28,506 nt of DNA from Alphaproteobacteria bacterium (lineage in GTDB: Bacteria > Pseudomonadota > Alphaproteobacteria > Rhizobiales > Aestuariivirgaceae), in contig JAPLOT010000233.1 of assembly GCA_026400595.1 (NCBI GenBank), forward strand, positions 1 through 28,506. Reading direction: 5' to 3'. This document shows positions 1 through 7,508 of this stretch, piece after piece. A program made the translations under genes and the position numbers. Under the pieces are notes generated by a model. The model made no database searches, was not told the origin of the DNA, and saw only the letters and a program-made list of their open reading frames with translations. Within the stretch, counting starts at the first letter, position 1. Every line of letters starts with the position of its first letter.

Positions 1-633
1 GGCGTAGGGCGTGAAACTGACCGCCAATACCGTATCCCTTGGCGTGGCGAAGGACATCTGCTCGGCCGCCATGCCGCCGACCGCATCGATCAGGATGGCC
101 CGCACGCCCAGCTTGCCGAAAGCATAAGCCATGTAGGATGCGATCGGAAAGGACCGGCGCAGGCCGACGAGGTAAAGCGTCTGCGCCTTGGACAGCATGT
201 CCACGGCCTTGTCGAGCTGCCGAGGGTCGAGCCTCTCGCGCAGCGATGCGATCGACTGCTCGGCGGCATCACTGAAGCCGTGGAACACGGCGTTTGGCTT
301 GGAGCTGGCAGCCGCGTGTGCACGCAGCTGGGCGATGCGCTCGTCATAGTTGAGAACGCGGTCGCGCAGCCGCGCCCGGAAGACCTCCTGCATCTCCGAG
401 AAACCCTGATAGCCAAGGGCCTGTGAGAAGCGCACCAGGGTGGAGGGCTGCACTTCGGCTTGTTCGGCGATGCTCGAGACGGTGCCGAAGGCGATCTCGT
501 CGGGGTGTTCCAGCGCGAAGCTGGCGATCTGGGTCAGCCGCCGCGGCAGGTCGCCGGCCCGTTCCGCGATCAGGCTCTTCAGCCCGGCGAAATCCCGTGG
601 TGGCCCATCGGCCGGGGTCATGGTCTGCTCCAT
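1..633 (-). CDS. RpiR/MurR-family transcriptional regulator, N-terminal 211 codons (partial at left edge)
   Basis: Reading leftwards from the ATG at 633 gives an uninterrupted frame to base 1: MEQTMTPADG, then a helix-turn-helix (RLTQIASFALEHPDEIAF, then TVSSIAEQAEVQPSTLVRF, then SQALGYQGFSEMQEVFRARL). This is the typical RpiR HTH_6 layout. After a linker comes the beginning of a SIS sugar-phosphate-binding domain (LYLVGLRRSFPIASYMAYAF, with GVRAILIDAVGG beyond it). Family members sense phosphosugars and usually repress or activate nearby sugar catabolic genes. The C-terminal part of the SIS domain lies outside the window. A second in-frame ATG at 621 is possible; neither has a strong Shine-Dalgarno. 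No sugar operon is visible on the right, so the target genes are probably to the left. The family call is firm; the effector is unknown. Confidence 0.88.
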   Translation of the reverse strand, partial: MEQTMTPADGPPRDFAGLKSLIAERAGDLPRRLTQIASFALEHPDEIAFGTVSSIAEQAEVQPSTLVRFSQALGYQGFSEMQEVFRARLRDRVLNYDERIAQLRAHAAASSKPNAVFHGFSDAAEQSIASLRERLDPRQLDKAVDMLSKAQTLYLVGLRRSFPIASYMAYAFGKLGVRAILIDAVGGMAAEQMSFATPRDTVLAVSFTPYA

Positions 634-662
634 CAAGGCAAGCGGAGGTCGATGAACTGTCT

Positions 663-687
663 ATTCCATTTTTCCTGCCGATGGAAT
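663..687. promoter_or_regulatory. Inverted repeat ATTCCAT-N11-ATGGAAT, candidate autoregulatory operator
   Basis: ATTCCAT (663-669) and ATGGAAT (681-687) are perfect inverted copies with an 11-base spacer. They sit 30-54 bases upstream of the RpiR-family start at 633, in the 78-base gap before the next gene. RpiR regulators are dimers that bind inverted repeats and often autoregulate. Binding here is inferred from position and symmetry only. Confidence 0.45.
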
Positions 688-711
688 TGAAAGTCGTGGC
701 TGACGCCCGCC

Positions 712-2376
712 TCAGCCTTCGTCCCAGCCGCGGCTGCGGCGCGATACCCCCGAAATCGGCGGCCGCCGACGGTCGCCGCCGCCGCTGCCGTCGGCGGAGA
801 GCGCCCGCCGGATGCGGCGCAGGAGAACGGCTTTCGCCTTCTCGTCCGCCGCCCGGGAGACGGCCTCCTGGATGTCGAGGACGATGTCGGCCAGTTCGTT
901 GCTGCTGTCGAGGCGCGCGACCATTGCCGGGTCGATGCGTGGACGGGTCTCGGCCGCGAGGAAGGCGCAAGCCTCGCCGGAGAGTTCATAGACATCGTCG
1001 AGCCGTGGCCGGACGATGCAGTCCCGGGCAATGTCCAGCGTGTGGAGATCGGCTTCCAGATCGATCTGCGCCTGCTCCTCGCCGTGCGTGAGGAAGATGC
1101 TGCGGCTGATCGGCAGGCGTTCCTTCACCCATTGCACCAGCTCGGGTCCATCGGCATGGCCCGAGTAGTCCTCGATCCTGCGGATCGCCGCCTTCACCGA
1201 AATGACCTCGCCCATGATGGTGACGGTCTTGGCGCCATTCTCGAGGATGCTGCCGAGCGAGCCCTGCGCCTGGAAGCCGGCCAGCAGCACGGTGGTCGAA
1301 GGCTGCCAGAGATGGTTCTTCAGGTGATGTCGGATGCGGCCGGCCTCGCACATGCCGCTGGCGGCAACGATGATGCGGAAGCCGGTGAAGCGCGCCAGCG
1401 CCTTGGAGTCTTCGACGCTCTCGGTCGACCTTACGATGTCGGAGTTGAAGGCGCGCGACAACGCCTCGCCGTTCTGCAGCTCGCGCGCATGCTTGGTGAA
1501 GATGCGCGTGGCTTTGCTGGCCAGTGGCGAGTCGATGAAGATGTTGGCGCGCGGCACCGCACCCTGTTCCATCAGTGCCACGAGATCGGTGACGATTTCC
1601 TGCGTACGCTCCACTGCAAAGGACGGAATGAGCAGCGCACCCTTGCGCTTGGCCGCGTCATTGACCTCGGCGGCGAGCAGTGCGCGGCGTGCCGCTTCGG
1701 AACGCTCGAAGCGGTCGCGGCCGCCATAGGTCGATTCGCAAATCACGAAGTCGACGCCAACGGGCGCTTCCGGGTCCTGCTCCAGCATCTTGTTGTCGGG
1801 GCCGATGTCGCCGGAGAAAAGGAGGCGGAGCGGCTTGCCGCCGTCGCGCGCCACCTCGATCTCGACCGAGGCGGACCCCAGAAGATGCCCGGCGTTCCAG
1901 AACCGCGCGCGGATGCCCGGCACCGGCTCGAACCACATTTCATAGGCCGTATTGGTGAAGCTCTCGAGCGCCTTGGTGGCATCCTCGAGCGTATAGATGG
2001 GGTCGACCTCTTCCTCGCCGCGCTTGCGGCGCCGCTCGTTGAGCTGCCGCACTTCCATTTCCTGGATGTATCCGGAATCAGGCAGCATGATGCTGCAGAG
2101 GTCGACGGTCGGCGGCGTGCAGTGGATCCTGCCGCCGAAGCCGGCCTTCACCAGCTTCGGAATGAGGCCCGAATGATCGATGTGCGCGTGCGTGAGGATC
2201 ATGGCGTTGACCCGGCCTGCGTCGAAAGGGAAGGGCCGGTAGTTGAGTTCGCGCTCGGTCTTCGATCCCTGGAACATGCCGCAGTCGATCAGCAGCTGCT
2301 GGCTGCCGGCCTCGAGCAGGTAGCAGGAACCGGTGACGGTGCGGGCGGCACCATGGAAGCGCAGGCGGATGGACAT
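712..2376 (-). CDS. Beta-CASP metallo-beta-lactamase fold RNA-processing exonuclease (YSH1/CPSF73-like)
   Basis: 554 residues. The N-terminal metallo-beta-lactamase core has the zinc motif THAHIDHSG (His63, His65, Asp67, His68), followed by GHLLGSAS (later metal His) and SGDIGP (metal Asp). An inserted beta-CASP domain follows (STYGGRDR onwards), then the C-terminal return with SGHADGPEL and FLTHGEE, carrying further conserved His residues. This order is that of cytoplasmic mRNA 3'-end-type RNases of the YSH1 group, which cut or trim RNA; some bacterial members have both endo- and 5'-exonuclease activity. The Arg-rich C-terminal tail is specific to this copy. The start codon lies 3 bases after the stop of the LOG-family gene, and the Shine-Dalgarno AAGGAG is formed by the last codons of that gene, so the two are probably translationally coupled. 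The substrate RNA is unknown. Confidence 0.9.
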   Translation of the reverse strand: MSIRLRFHGAARTVTGSCYLLEAGSQQLLIDCGMFQGSKTERELNYRPFPFDAGRVNAMILTHAHIDHSGLIPKLVKAGFGGRIHCTPPTVDLCSIMLPDSGYIQEMEVRQLNERRRKRGEEEVDPIYTLEDATKALESFTNTAYEMWFEPVPGIRARFWNAGHLLGSASVEIEVARDGGKPLRLLFSGDIGPDNKMLEQDPEAPVGVDFVICESTYGGRDRFERSEAARRALLAAEVNDAAKRKGALLIPSFAVERTQEIVTDLVALMEQGAVPRANIFIDSPLASKATRIFTKHARELQNGEALSRAFNSDIVRSTESVEDSKALARFTGFRIIVAASGMCEAGRIRHHLKNHLWQPSTTVLLAGFQAQGSLGSILENGAKTVTIMGEVISVKAAIRRIEDYSGHADGPELVQWVKERLPISRSIFLTHGEEQAQIDLEADLHTLDIARDCIVRPRLDDVYELSGEACAFLAAETRPRIDPAMVARLDSSNELADIVLDIQEAVSRAADEKAKAVLLRRIRRALSADGSGGGDRRRPPISGVSRRSRGWDEG

Positions 2377-2379
2377 GGC

Positions 2380-3129
2380 TTACTCCTTGGGCACAGCGAG
2401 GCCGCGGCGCATCAGTTCGGCCCAGGCCTCCTGCGGGCTGTCGGCAAAGCCGAAGAGATCGAGGTCGGCCCGGTTGATCATGCGCGTCTCGGCAAGATGC
2501 TGGAAGTTGATCGTCTTCTTCCAGAAAGCGGAATCATAGAGCACCACGGGGAGCGCGTCGTCCATCTTTCCGGTCTGGCGCAACGTCAGGATCTCGAAGA
2601 GCTCGTCCATGGTGCCGAAGCCGCCGGGGAAGACCACCAGGGCCGACGCCCGCATGGCGAAGTGCATCTTGCGCATGGCGAAGTAGTGGAAGCGGAAGGT
2701 GAGATCGGGGGTGGAATAGGCATTGGGTTCCTGTTCCATGGGCAGCGTGATGTTGAAGCCGATGGACGGCGCCCCGGCGTCGAGGGCGCCGCGGTTGGCG
2801 GCCTCCATGATGCCCGGGCCGCCGCCTGTGGCGATCACATTGCTCCGCATGGCATGATGGACATGCTTGGCGCCGCCCTCGAGCGACACGATGCGGGCCA
2901 GTTCGCGCGCCGCCTCGTACCAGCCCGAGCCATCGCCCTCGCTGACGCGGGCGGAGCCGAAGACCACCACCGTGGTAGCCACGCCCCAGCGCCGCAGATG
3001 TTCTTCGGCCTTCTGGTACTCGAGCTGGAAGCGCAGGCCGCGGGTGGTGTCGCCAAGCAGGAAGTCGATGTCCATGGCCGGCAGCCGGTAGGCCGGTGCG
3101 GCCATCTGGGCCTTGTTCGATGCGGTCAC
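2380..3129 (-). CDS. LOG family protein (TIGR00730-type Rossmann fold nucleotide phosphoribohydrolase)
   Basis: About 249 residues from the GTG at 3129. The family hallmark PGGFGTMDE (PGGxGTxxE) and the upstream glycine-rich GGGPGIMEAANRGA segment are both present. These proteins, long mislabelled lysine decarboxylases, cleave the N-glycosidic bond of nucleoside 5'-monophosphates; in plants and some bacteria this releases active cytokinin from its ribotide. The open frame extends to an ATG at 3294, but that would run into the divergent PPK2 gene and lacks a ribosome site. AAGGAG 12 bases before the GTG at 3129 supports the shorter start. The first residues after the start (TASNKAQMAAPAY) look like a non-conserved tail, so an internal Met is also possible. 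It is cotranscribed with the downstream beta-CASP RNase. Physiological substrate unproven. Confidence 0.88.
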   Translation of the reverse strand: MTASNKAQMAAPAYRLPAMDIDFLLGDTTRGLRFQLEYQKAEEHLRRWGVATTVVVFGSARVSEGDGSGWYEAARELARIVSLEGGAKHVHHAMRSNVIATGGGPGIMEAANRGALDAGAPSIGFNITLPMEQEPNAYSTPDLTFRFHYFAMRKMHFAMRASALVVFPGGFGTMDELFEILTLRQTGKMDDALPVVLYDSAFWKKTINFQHLAETRMINRADLDLFGFADSPQEAWAELMRRGLAVPKE

Positions 3130-3163
3130 GATGCGTGAGTTCTCCTTGCGGGGCGGGGTCTCC

Positions 3164-3192
3164 GGGATAGGGCCATGACAAGCCGCAATCAA
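3164..3192 (-). promoter_or_regulatory. Candidate sigma70-type promoter for the LOG-RNase pair
   Basis: On the minus strand TTGATT (3192-3187), 17 bases, then TATCCC (3169-3164) gives an acceptable -35/-10 arrangement about 35 bases upstream of the GTG start. It lies in the 106-base divergent gap shared with PPK2. Prediction by eye only. Confidence 0.3.
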
Positions 3193-3235
3193 GAGGGCTA
3201 AGCTTGGGCGGCAGCCACAGTTCGGGACTCCATGA

Positions 3236-4060
3236 ATGGCCGATATCTCCTCCTTTGCCGCCACCTTTGCCGCAGCGCCGGGAAAGGCGTTCAAACTCTC
3301 CAGCCGGGATCCGCGCGATCAGTCGGCCTTTGCCGACAAGAACAAGGCCAAGGCCCAGACGGCCGAGGACGCGGCCGCCATAGACGCGTTGCAGGACCGT
3401 CTCTTCGCCGAGGGCAAGAGGGCCCTGCTGGTGGTGCTGCAGGGCATCGACTGCTCCGGCAAGGATGGAACGGTGCGCGCCGTCTTCAACAGTTGCGGAC
3501 CGATCGGCGTGAAGGTCCATCCCTTCAAGGCGCCGACGCCGCCGGAACTCGCGCATGACTATCTGTGGCGCGTGCACAAGGCCTGCCCCGAACGCGGCAT
3601 GATCGGCATCTTCAACCGCTCGCACTACGAAGACGTGCTGGTGGTAAAGGTCCGCAAATTCGCCAGCCCGGACGCGATCGAGCGTCGCTACGCAGAGATC
3701 AACCAGTTCGAGAAGATGCTGACCGACAATGGCACGGTCATCCTGAAGTTCATGCTTCATATCTCGAAGCAGGAACAGGCCGCGCGACTGCAGGAGCGCA
3801 TCGACAATCCCGACAAGCGCTGGAAGTTCAATCCCGACGACCTCGAGGACCGCGCCCTGTGGGACGACTACATGGCGGCCTACGAGACCGCCATCGAACG
3901 CTGCTCCACCCCGCACGCACCGTGGCATGTCATACCAGCGGACCGCAACTGGGTGCGCAATGCCGCCGTCGCGCGCATCGTGCGCGAGACGCTGGAGAAG
4001 ATCGACCCGCAGTACCCGGCGCCGAAGGGCTGGGATCCCAAGACGGTCAAGGTGGTCTGA
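3236..4060 (+). CDS. ppk2: Polyphosphate kinase 2 family protein (polyphosphate:nucleotide phosphotransferase)
   Basis: 274 residues. A Walker A-like GIDCSGKDG lies near residue 70 and a Walker B region NRSHYEDVLVVKV near residue 127. A helical lid follows (ISKQEQAARLQERIDNPDKR) and the conserved NWVRN near the C-terminus. This is a single-domain PPK2 of the TIGR03709 type, which transfers phosphate from inorganic polyphosphate to nucleoside mono- or diphosphates or runs the reverse reaction. Whether it is class I (NDP) or class III (NMP and NDP) cannot be told from motifs alone. The ATG at 3236 lacks a strong Shine-Dalgarno; an overlapping ATG at 3232 is in another frame. It is divergent from the LOG/RNase pair and followed one base later by an SDR gene, so those two probably share a transcript. 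Confidence 0.9.
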   Translation: MADISSFAATFAAAPGKAFKLSSRDPRDQSAFADKNKAKAQTAEDAAAIDALQDRLFAEGKRALLVVLQGIDCSGKDGTVRAVFNSCGPIGVKVHPFKAPTPPELAHDYLWRVHKACPERGMIGIFNRSHYEDVLVVKVRKFASPDAIERRYAEINQFEKMLTDNGTVILKFMLHISKQEQAARLQERIDNPDKRWKFNPDDLEDRALWDDYMAAYETAIERCSTPHAPWHVIPADRNWVRNAAVARIVRETLEKIDPQYPAPKGWDPKTVKVV

Positions 4061-4061
4061 C

Positions 4062-4826
4062 ATGGAGCTTGGATTGAAGGGCAGGCGCGCGCTCGTCACC
4101 GGCGGAACGCGCGGCATCGGCCGGGCCATCGCCTTCGCGCTGGCGGCGGAGGGCGTCGATGTCGGCATCTGCGCGCGCGACGGGGCGGCGGTGAGCGCGA
4201 CCGTGGCGGAGCTCAAGGCAAAGGGCGTTCGCGCAGCTGGCCGCGGGCTGGATGTGGCCGATGCGACGGCGCTCACGGCCTGGGTGACGGAGACGGCGCA
4301 GGGCTTCGGCGGCCTCGACATCCTGGTGGCCAATACCAGCGCCATGGCCGAGGGCGCGACTGAAACGGAGTTCCGCAAGGCCTTCGAGGTCGACGTGCTG
4401 CATACGCTGAATGCGGTGACGGCGGCGATGCCCTTCCTCGAAACATCCAGGGGCGGCTCGATCGTCGCCATCTCCTCCATCTCGGGATCGGAGGACTACG
4501 GCTACGAGGGCGTGTCCTACGGCGCCATGAAGGCGGCGCTGCTCTTCTACATGAAGTCGCTGGCCCGGCATGTTGCGCCGAAGGGCATCCGCGCCAATGT
4601 CGTTTCTCCTGGCACCACTTACTTCACCGGCGGCTTCTGGCATGAGGTGGAGATCAGGGATCCGAAGGGCTTCGCCGCAACCATCGCGGAAAATCCCACC
4701 GGCCGCATGGCAAGGCCGGAGGAAGTGGCAAATGCCGTGGTCTTCCTCGCCAGCGATGCGGCGAGCTTCGTCTCGGGCACCAATCTCGTGGTCGACGGCA
4801 CGCTGACCCGGCGCATCCAGCTTTAG
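4062..4826 (+). CDS. SDR family NAD(P)-dependent oxidoreductase
   Basis: 254 residues from the ATG at 4062, one base after the PPK2 stop. Classical short-chain dehydrogenase features are visible: the nucleotide-binding TGGTRGIG near residue 12, catalytic Ser in AISSISGSE and YGAMK carrying the Tyr and Lys of the active site, and the C-terminal GTNLVVDGTLTRR. The usual NNAG motif is replaced by ANTSA, a variant seen in 3-oxoacyl-ACP-reductase-like SDRs of uncertain substrate. The reverse-strand frame over this gene is a shadow: only this strand gives conserved motifs. The stop codon overlaps that of the convergent ribokinase. Substrate unknown. Confidence 0.87.
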   Translation: MELGLKGRRALVTGGTRGIGRAIAFALAAEGVDVGICARDGAAVSATVAELKAKGVRAAGRGLDVADATALTAWVTETAQGFGGLDILVANTSAMAEGATETEFRKAFEVDVLHTLNAVTAAMPFLETSRGGSIVAISSISGSEDYGYEGVSYGAMKAALLFYMKSLARHVAPKGIRANVVSPGTTYFTGGFWHEVEIRDPKGFAATIAENPTGRMARPEEVANAVVFLASDAASFVSGTNLVVDGTLTRRIQL

Positions 4827-5743
4827 GCCTGGGCGAGGAAAGCCTCGACGTCCTCCTTCGTCGGCGCCGCGGCCGAGGCGCCCTTGCGCGTCGTCGACAG
4901 CGCACCGCAGGCCGCAGCATAGCGCAGCGCGTCGAGAAGGGGCATGCCGCTTTCGAGCGCGTGACCCAGCCCGCCGTTGAAGCTGTCGCCGGCGGCGACC
5001 GTGTCGATGGCATTGACCTTGAAGGCGGGCAGGATGGTCTCCGCACCTTCGCTGGCGACTGCAAGGCCGCGGCTGCCGAGCTTCACCACGGCCGTGGCGA
5101 CGCCGCGGGCGCGCAGTTCCCTGGCGGCCTTCAGCCCATCCTCCAGGCTCTTCGGCTGCCAGCCGAGGATGAGGCCCGCTTCCGTCTCGTTCGGCGTGAT
5201 GATGTCGACGGCCTTGAGAATCTCGAGCGTCAACCCATCCTTCGGCGCGGGCGCCGGATCGAGAATGACGATGCCGCCATTCTGGCGCACGATCTCCGCC
5301 GCCTTGAGCGATGCCGCGAGCGGCACCTCGAGCTGCAGCAGCAGGACCTTCGCAGACTCGAGTGCGACGCGCCCGCGTTCGACATCGCTCGCGTCGATGG
5401 CGAAATTGCTGCCGGCCACGATCGAGATGATGTTCTCGCCGCCCTCGCCCACCTTGATTATGGCAATGCCGGTGGCGCCCTCGGGATCGCGGCGGATGAG
5501 GCCGAGATCCATGCCATAGGCGGCAAGCTCGCGCTCTGCCGCCTTGCCAAAATCATCCGCGCCGATGCGCCCGATGAAGCGGACGTCCGAGCCCAGCTTG
5601 CGCGCCGCCACCGCCTGGTTGGCGCCCTTGCCGCCCAGGCCCAGCTTGTAGTCATGGCCGTGCAGCGTCTCGCCCGGGCGCGGCAGCCGGTCGAGATAGG
5701 CGGTGATGTCGATGTTGATGCTGCCGAAGACGCAGACCGTCAT
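4823..5743 (-). CDS. rbsK: Ribokinase (PfkB family sugar kinase)
   Basis: 306 residues, the usual ribokinase length. It begins VFGSINIDITAYLDRLPRPG, has the N-terminal PfkB signature GGKGANQAV and the C-terminal signature DTVAAGDSFNGG with the catalytic Asp and anion-hole glycines. NETEAG, typical of ribokinases, lies between them. The enzyme phosphorylates D-ribose (or a related sugar) at O5 with ATP in the cytosol. The ATG overlaps the last base of the argG stop (TGATG) and a Shine-Dalgarno-like GAGGA lies inside argG, so it is expected to be translated from the argG transcript. No ribose transporter is in the window, and a related substrate (for example deoxyribose) cannot be excluded. Confidence 0.88.
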   Translation of the reverse strand: MTVCVFGSINIDITAYLDRLPRPGETLHGHDYKLGLGGKGANQAVAARKLGSDVRFIGRIGADDFGKAAERELAAYGMDLGLIRRDPEGATGIAIIKVGEGGENIISIVAGSNFAIDASDVERGRVALESAKVLLLQLEVPLAASLKAAEIVRQNGGIVILDPAPAPKDGLTLEILKAVDIITPNETEAGLILGWQPKSLEDGLKAARELRARGVATAVVKLGSRGLAVASEGAETILPAFKVNAIDTVAAGDSFNGGLGHALESGMPLLDALRYAAACGALSTTRKGASAAAPTKEDVEAFLAQA

Positions 5744-6963
5744 CAGCTGTTCCTCTTGCGCGCCGCCAGCGTGCGCAGGCGCAGCGCATTGAGGCGGATG
5801 AAGCCGGCTGCATCCTTCTGGTCATAGGCGCCGCGGTCGTCCTCGAAGGTGACCAGTGCGTCGGAGTAGAGCGACTTCGGACTCTTGCGGCCCACCACGA
5901 TGACGTTGCCCTTGTAGAGCTTGAGGCGCACCACGCCCTCGACATGTTCCTGGCTCTTGTCGATCATCGCCTGCAGCATCTCGCGCTCGGGCGAGAACCA
6001 GAAGCCGTAGTAGACGAGCTCGGCATATTTGGTGATGAAGCTGTCCTTGAGATGGGCCGCCTCGCGGTCGAGCGTGATCGACTCGATGGCGCGATGCGCG
6101 GTGAGCAGGATGGTGCCGCCGGGCGTCTCGTAGACGCCGCGCGACTTCATGCCGACGAAGCGGTTCTCCACGAGATCGAGACGGCCGATGCCATTGTCAT
6201 GGCCCAGCCGGTTGAGTTCGGTGAAGAGCACGGCCGGCGACATGGGCTTGCCGTCGATGGCGACGGGATCGCCATTCCTGAAGCCGATCTCCACATAGGT
6301 CGCCGTGTCGGGCGCGTCCTCCGGCGCGATGGTGCGCTGGTAGACATAGGGCGGCGGCTCCACCCACGGGTCCTCCAGAACCTTTCCTTCCGAAGAGGAG
6401 TGCAGCAGGTTGGCGTCGACCGAGAAGGGCGCCTCGCCGCGCTTGTCCTTGGCCACAGGGATCTGGTGCGCCTCGGCGAAGGCGATAAGGTCGGTGCGGC
6501 TCTTGAAGTCCCATTCGCGCCAGGGCGCGATCACCTTGATGTCGGGATTCAGCGCATAGGCGGTGAGTTCGAAGCGCACCTGGTCATTGCCCTTGCCGGT
6601 GGCGCCATGGGCCACGGCATCGGCGCCGGTGTCGCGGGCGATCTCGATCAGGCGCTTGGCGATCAGCGGCCGGGCGATCGAGGTGCCGAGCAGATAGACG
6701 CCCTCATAGACCGCATTGGCGCGGAACATGGGGAAGACGAAATCGCGGATGAACTCCTCGCGCAGGTCCTCGACATAGATCTCCTTGATGCCCAGCATCT
6801 CGGCCTTCTTGCGTGCCGGCTCCAGCTCGCCGCCCTGGCCCAGGTCGGCGGTGAAGGTCACGACCTCGGCGCCATATTCGGTCTGCAGCCACTTCAGGAT
6901 GATTGAGGTATCGAGGCCGCCCGAATAGGCGAGGACGACTTTTTTGATCTTCTGCTTGGCCAT
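5743..6963 (-). CDS. argG: Argininosuccinate synthase
   Basis: 406 residues starting MAKQKIKKVV at 6963; AAGGGG about 8 bases upstream supports this over an in-frame ATG 18 bases earlier. The ATP-binding AYSGGLDTS P-loop lies at residues 11-19, and the citrulline/aspartate-binding GATGKGNDQVRFE follows near residue 120. The enzyme condenses citrulline and aspartate to argininosuccinate with ATP, the penultimate arginine biosynthesis step. Length and motifs match the standard bacterial enzyme throughout. Downstream, ribokinase overlaps by one base. Upstream there is a 140-base gap before the next minus-strand gene, which contains GC-rich sequence but no clear promoter or attenuator that I can support. 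Confidence 0.97.
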   Translation of the reverse strand: MAKQKIKKVVLAYSGGLDTSIILKWLQTEYGAEVVTFTADLGQGGELEPARKKAEMLGIKEIYVEDLREEFIRDFVFPMFRANAVYEGVYLLGTSIARPLIAKRLIEIARDTGADAVAHGATGKGNDQVRFELTAYALNPDIKVIAPWREWDFKSRTDLIAFAEAHQIPVAKDKRGEAPFSVDANLLHSSSEGKVLEDPWVEPPPYVYQRTIAPEDAPDTATYVEIGFRNGDPVAIDGKPMSPAVLFTELNRLGHDNGIGRLDLVENRFVGMKSRGVYETPGGTILLTAHRAIESITLDREAAHLKDSFITKYAELVYYGFWFSPEREMLQAMIDKSQEHVEGVVRLKLYKGNVIVVGRKSPKSLYSDALVTFEDDRGAYDQKDAAGFIRLNALRLRTLAARKRNS

Positions 6964-7103
6964 CGGCGGACCCCTTCTCAAACGAAGCCCCTGCGTGGCG
7001 CCGGGGTGGACTGGGCGGGCCGTTCGGATGATTTGGTGGCGGCCCGTCGTGATTTCATGCGCGGCGTATCATGCCCAAGCGGCGCTCCGCAAGGGCGGGA
7101 GCT

Positions 7104-7508
7104 TTAGCGCCAGGGCGGATCCGGCGGCGGCTGATGGCCGCCGGCGTCGCGGCCGGTGACGATGCCGTAGAAGCCGCCGAGAAAGAGGCCGACAATGGCG
7201 GCAGGGACGAGGCCATCCTGAAAACCCTTTGGCCCCATCATGATGTCGAAGCGCAGGCTGAGCAGGACATCGGCGCCGAGAAAGGGCGCCGCCCCCGCCA
7301 CGAGATAATAGGCAAGCGCGCGGATGCGCAGGCGCTCGCCCAGGAGGCAGAGAAGGGTCATGCCAAGGGCAGCCGCCGCGAAGATCCCGTAGACCTGTCC
7401 GGCGCGCTGAGCGGCGATGGCAAAGTACCAGACGACGAGTGCTGCCATGCCGAAGGCCGTGCCGGCAATGAGCAGGAGGCCGAGGGCCAGCCTTGCGGCC
7501 TGGCGCAT
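7104..7508 (-). CDS. Small four-helix integral membrane protein, unknown function
   Basis: 134 residues from an ATG at 7508 that shares its first base with the rlmN stop (TGATG). Four hydrophobic stretches lie at roughly residues 7-29, 38-56, 62-83 and 99-117, joined by short loops with RLRIR on one side, which suggests inside-positive topology. The C-terminal tail is soluble and proline-rich (GHQPPPDPPWR). I do not recognise a family. A longer frame to 7682 would overlap rlmN extensively and has no membrane-protein character there, so the shorter start is preferred. Its position implies cotranscription and translational coupling with rlmN. Confidence 0.7.
   Translation of the reverse strand: MRQAARLALGLLLIAGTAFGMAALVVWYFAIAAQRAGQVYGIFAAAALGMTLLCLLGERLRIRALAYYLVAGAAPFLGADVLLSLRFDIMMGPKGFQDGLVPAAIVGLFLGGFYGIVTGRDAGGHQPPPDPPWR

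Noticed and set aside
1042..3138. Very long plus-strand open frame over the RNase and LOG genes
   Set aside because: It is antisense to two genes with unmistakable motifs, and its translation is low-complexity, rich in His, Arg, Gly and Glu, as expected for a shadow frame in GC-rich DNA.
3130..3294. Extended N-terminus of the LOG protein from an ATG at 3294
   Set aside because: It would overlap the divergent PPK2 start, has no ribosome site, and shows no conserved residues; the GTG at 3129 has AAGGAG.
7082..7103. GCTCC/GGAGC hairpin after the small membrane protein gene as a terminator
   Set aside because: The stem is only five pairs and has no T-run; not distinguishable from background in GC-rich sequence.
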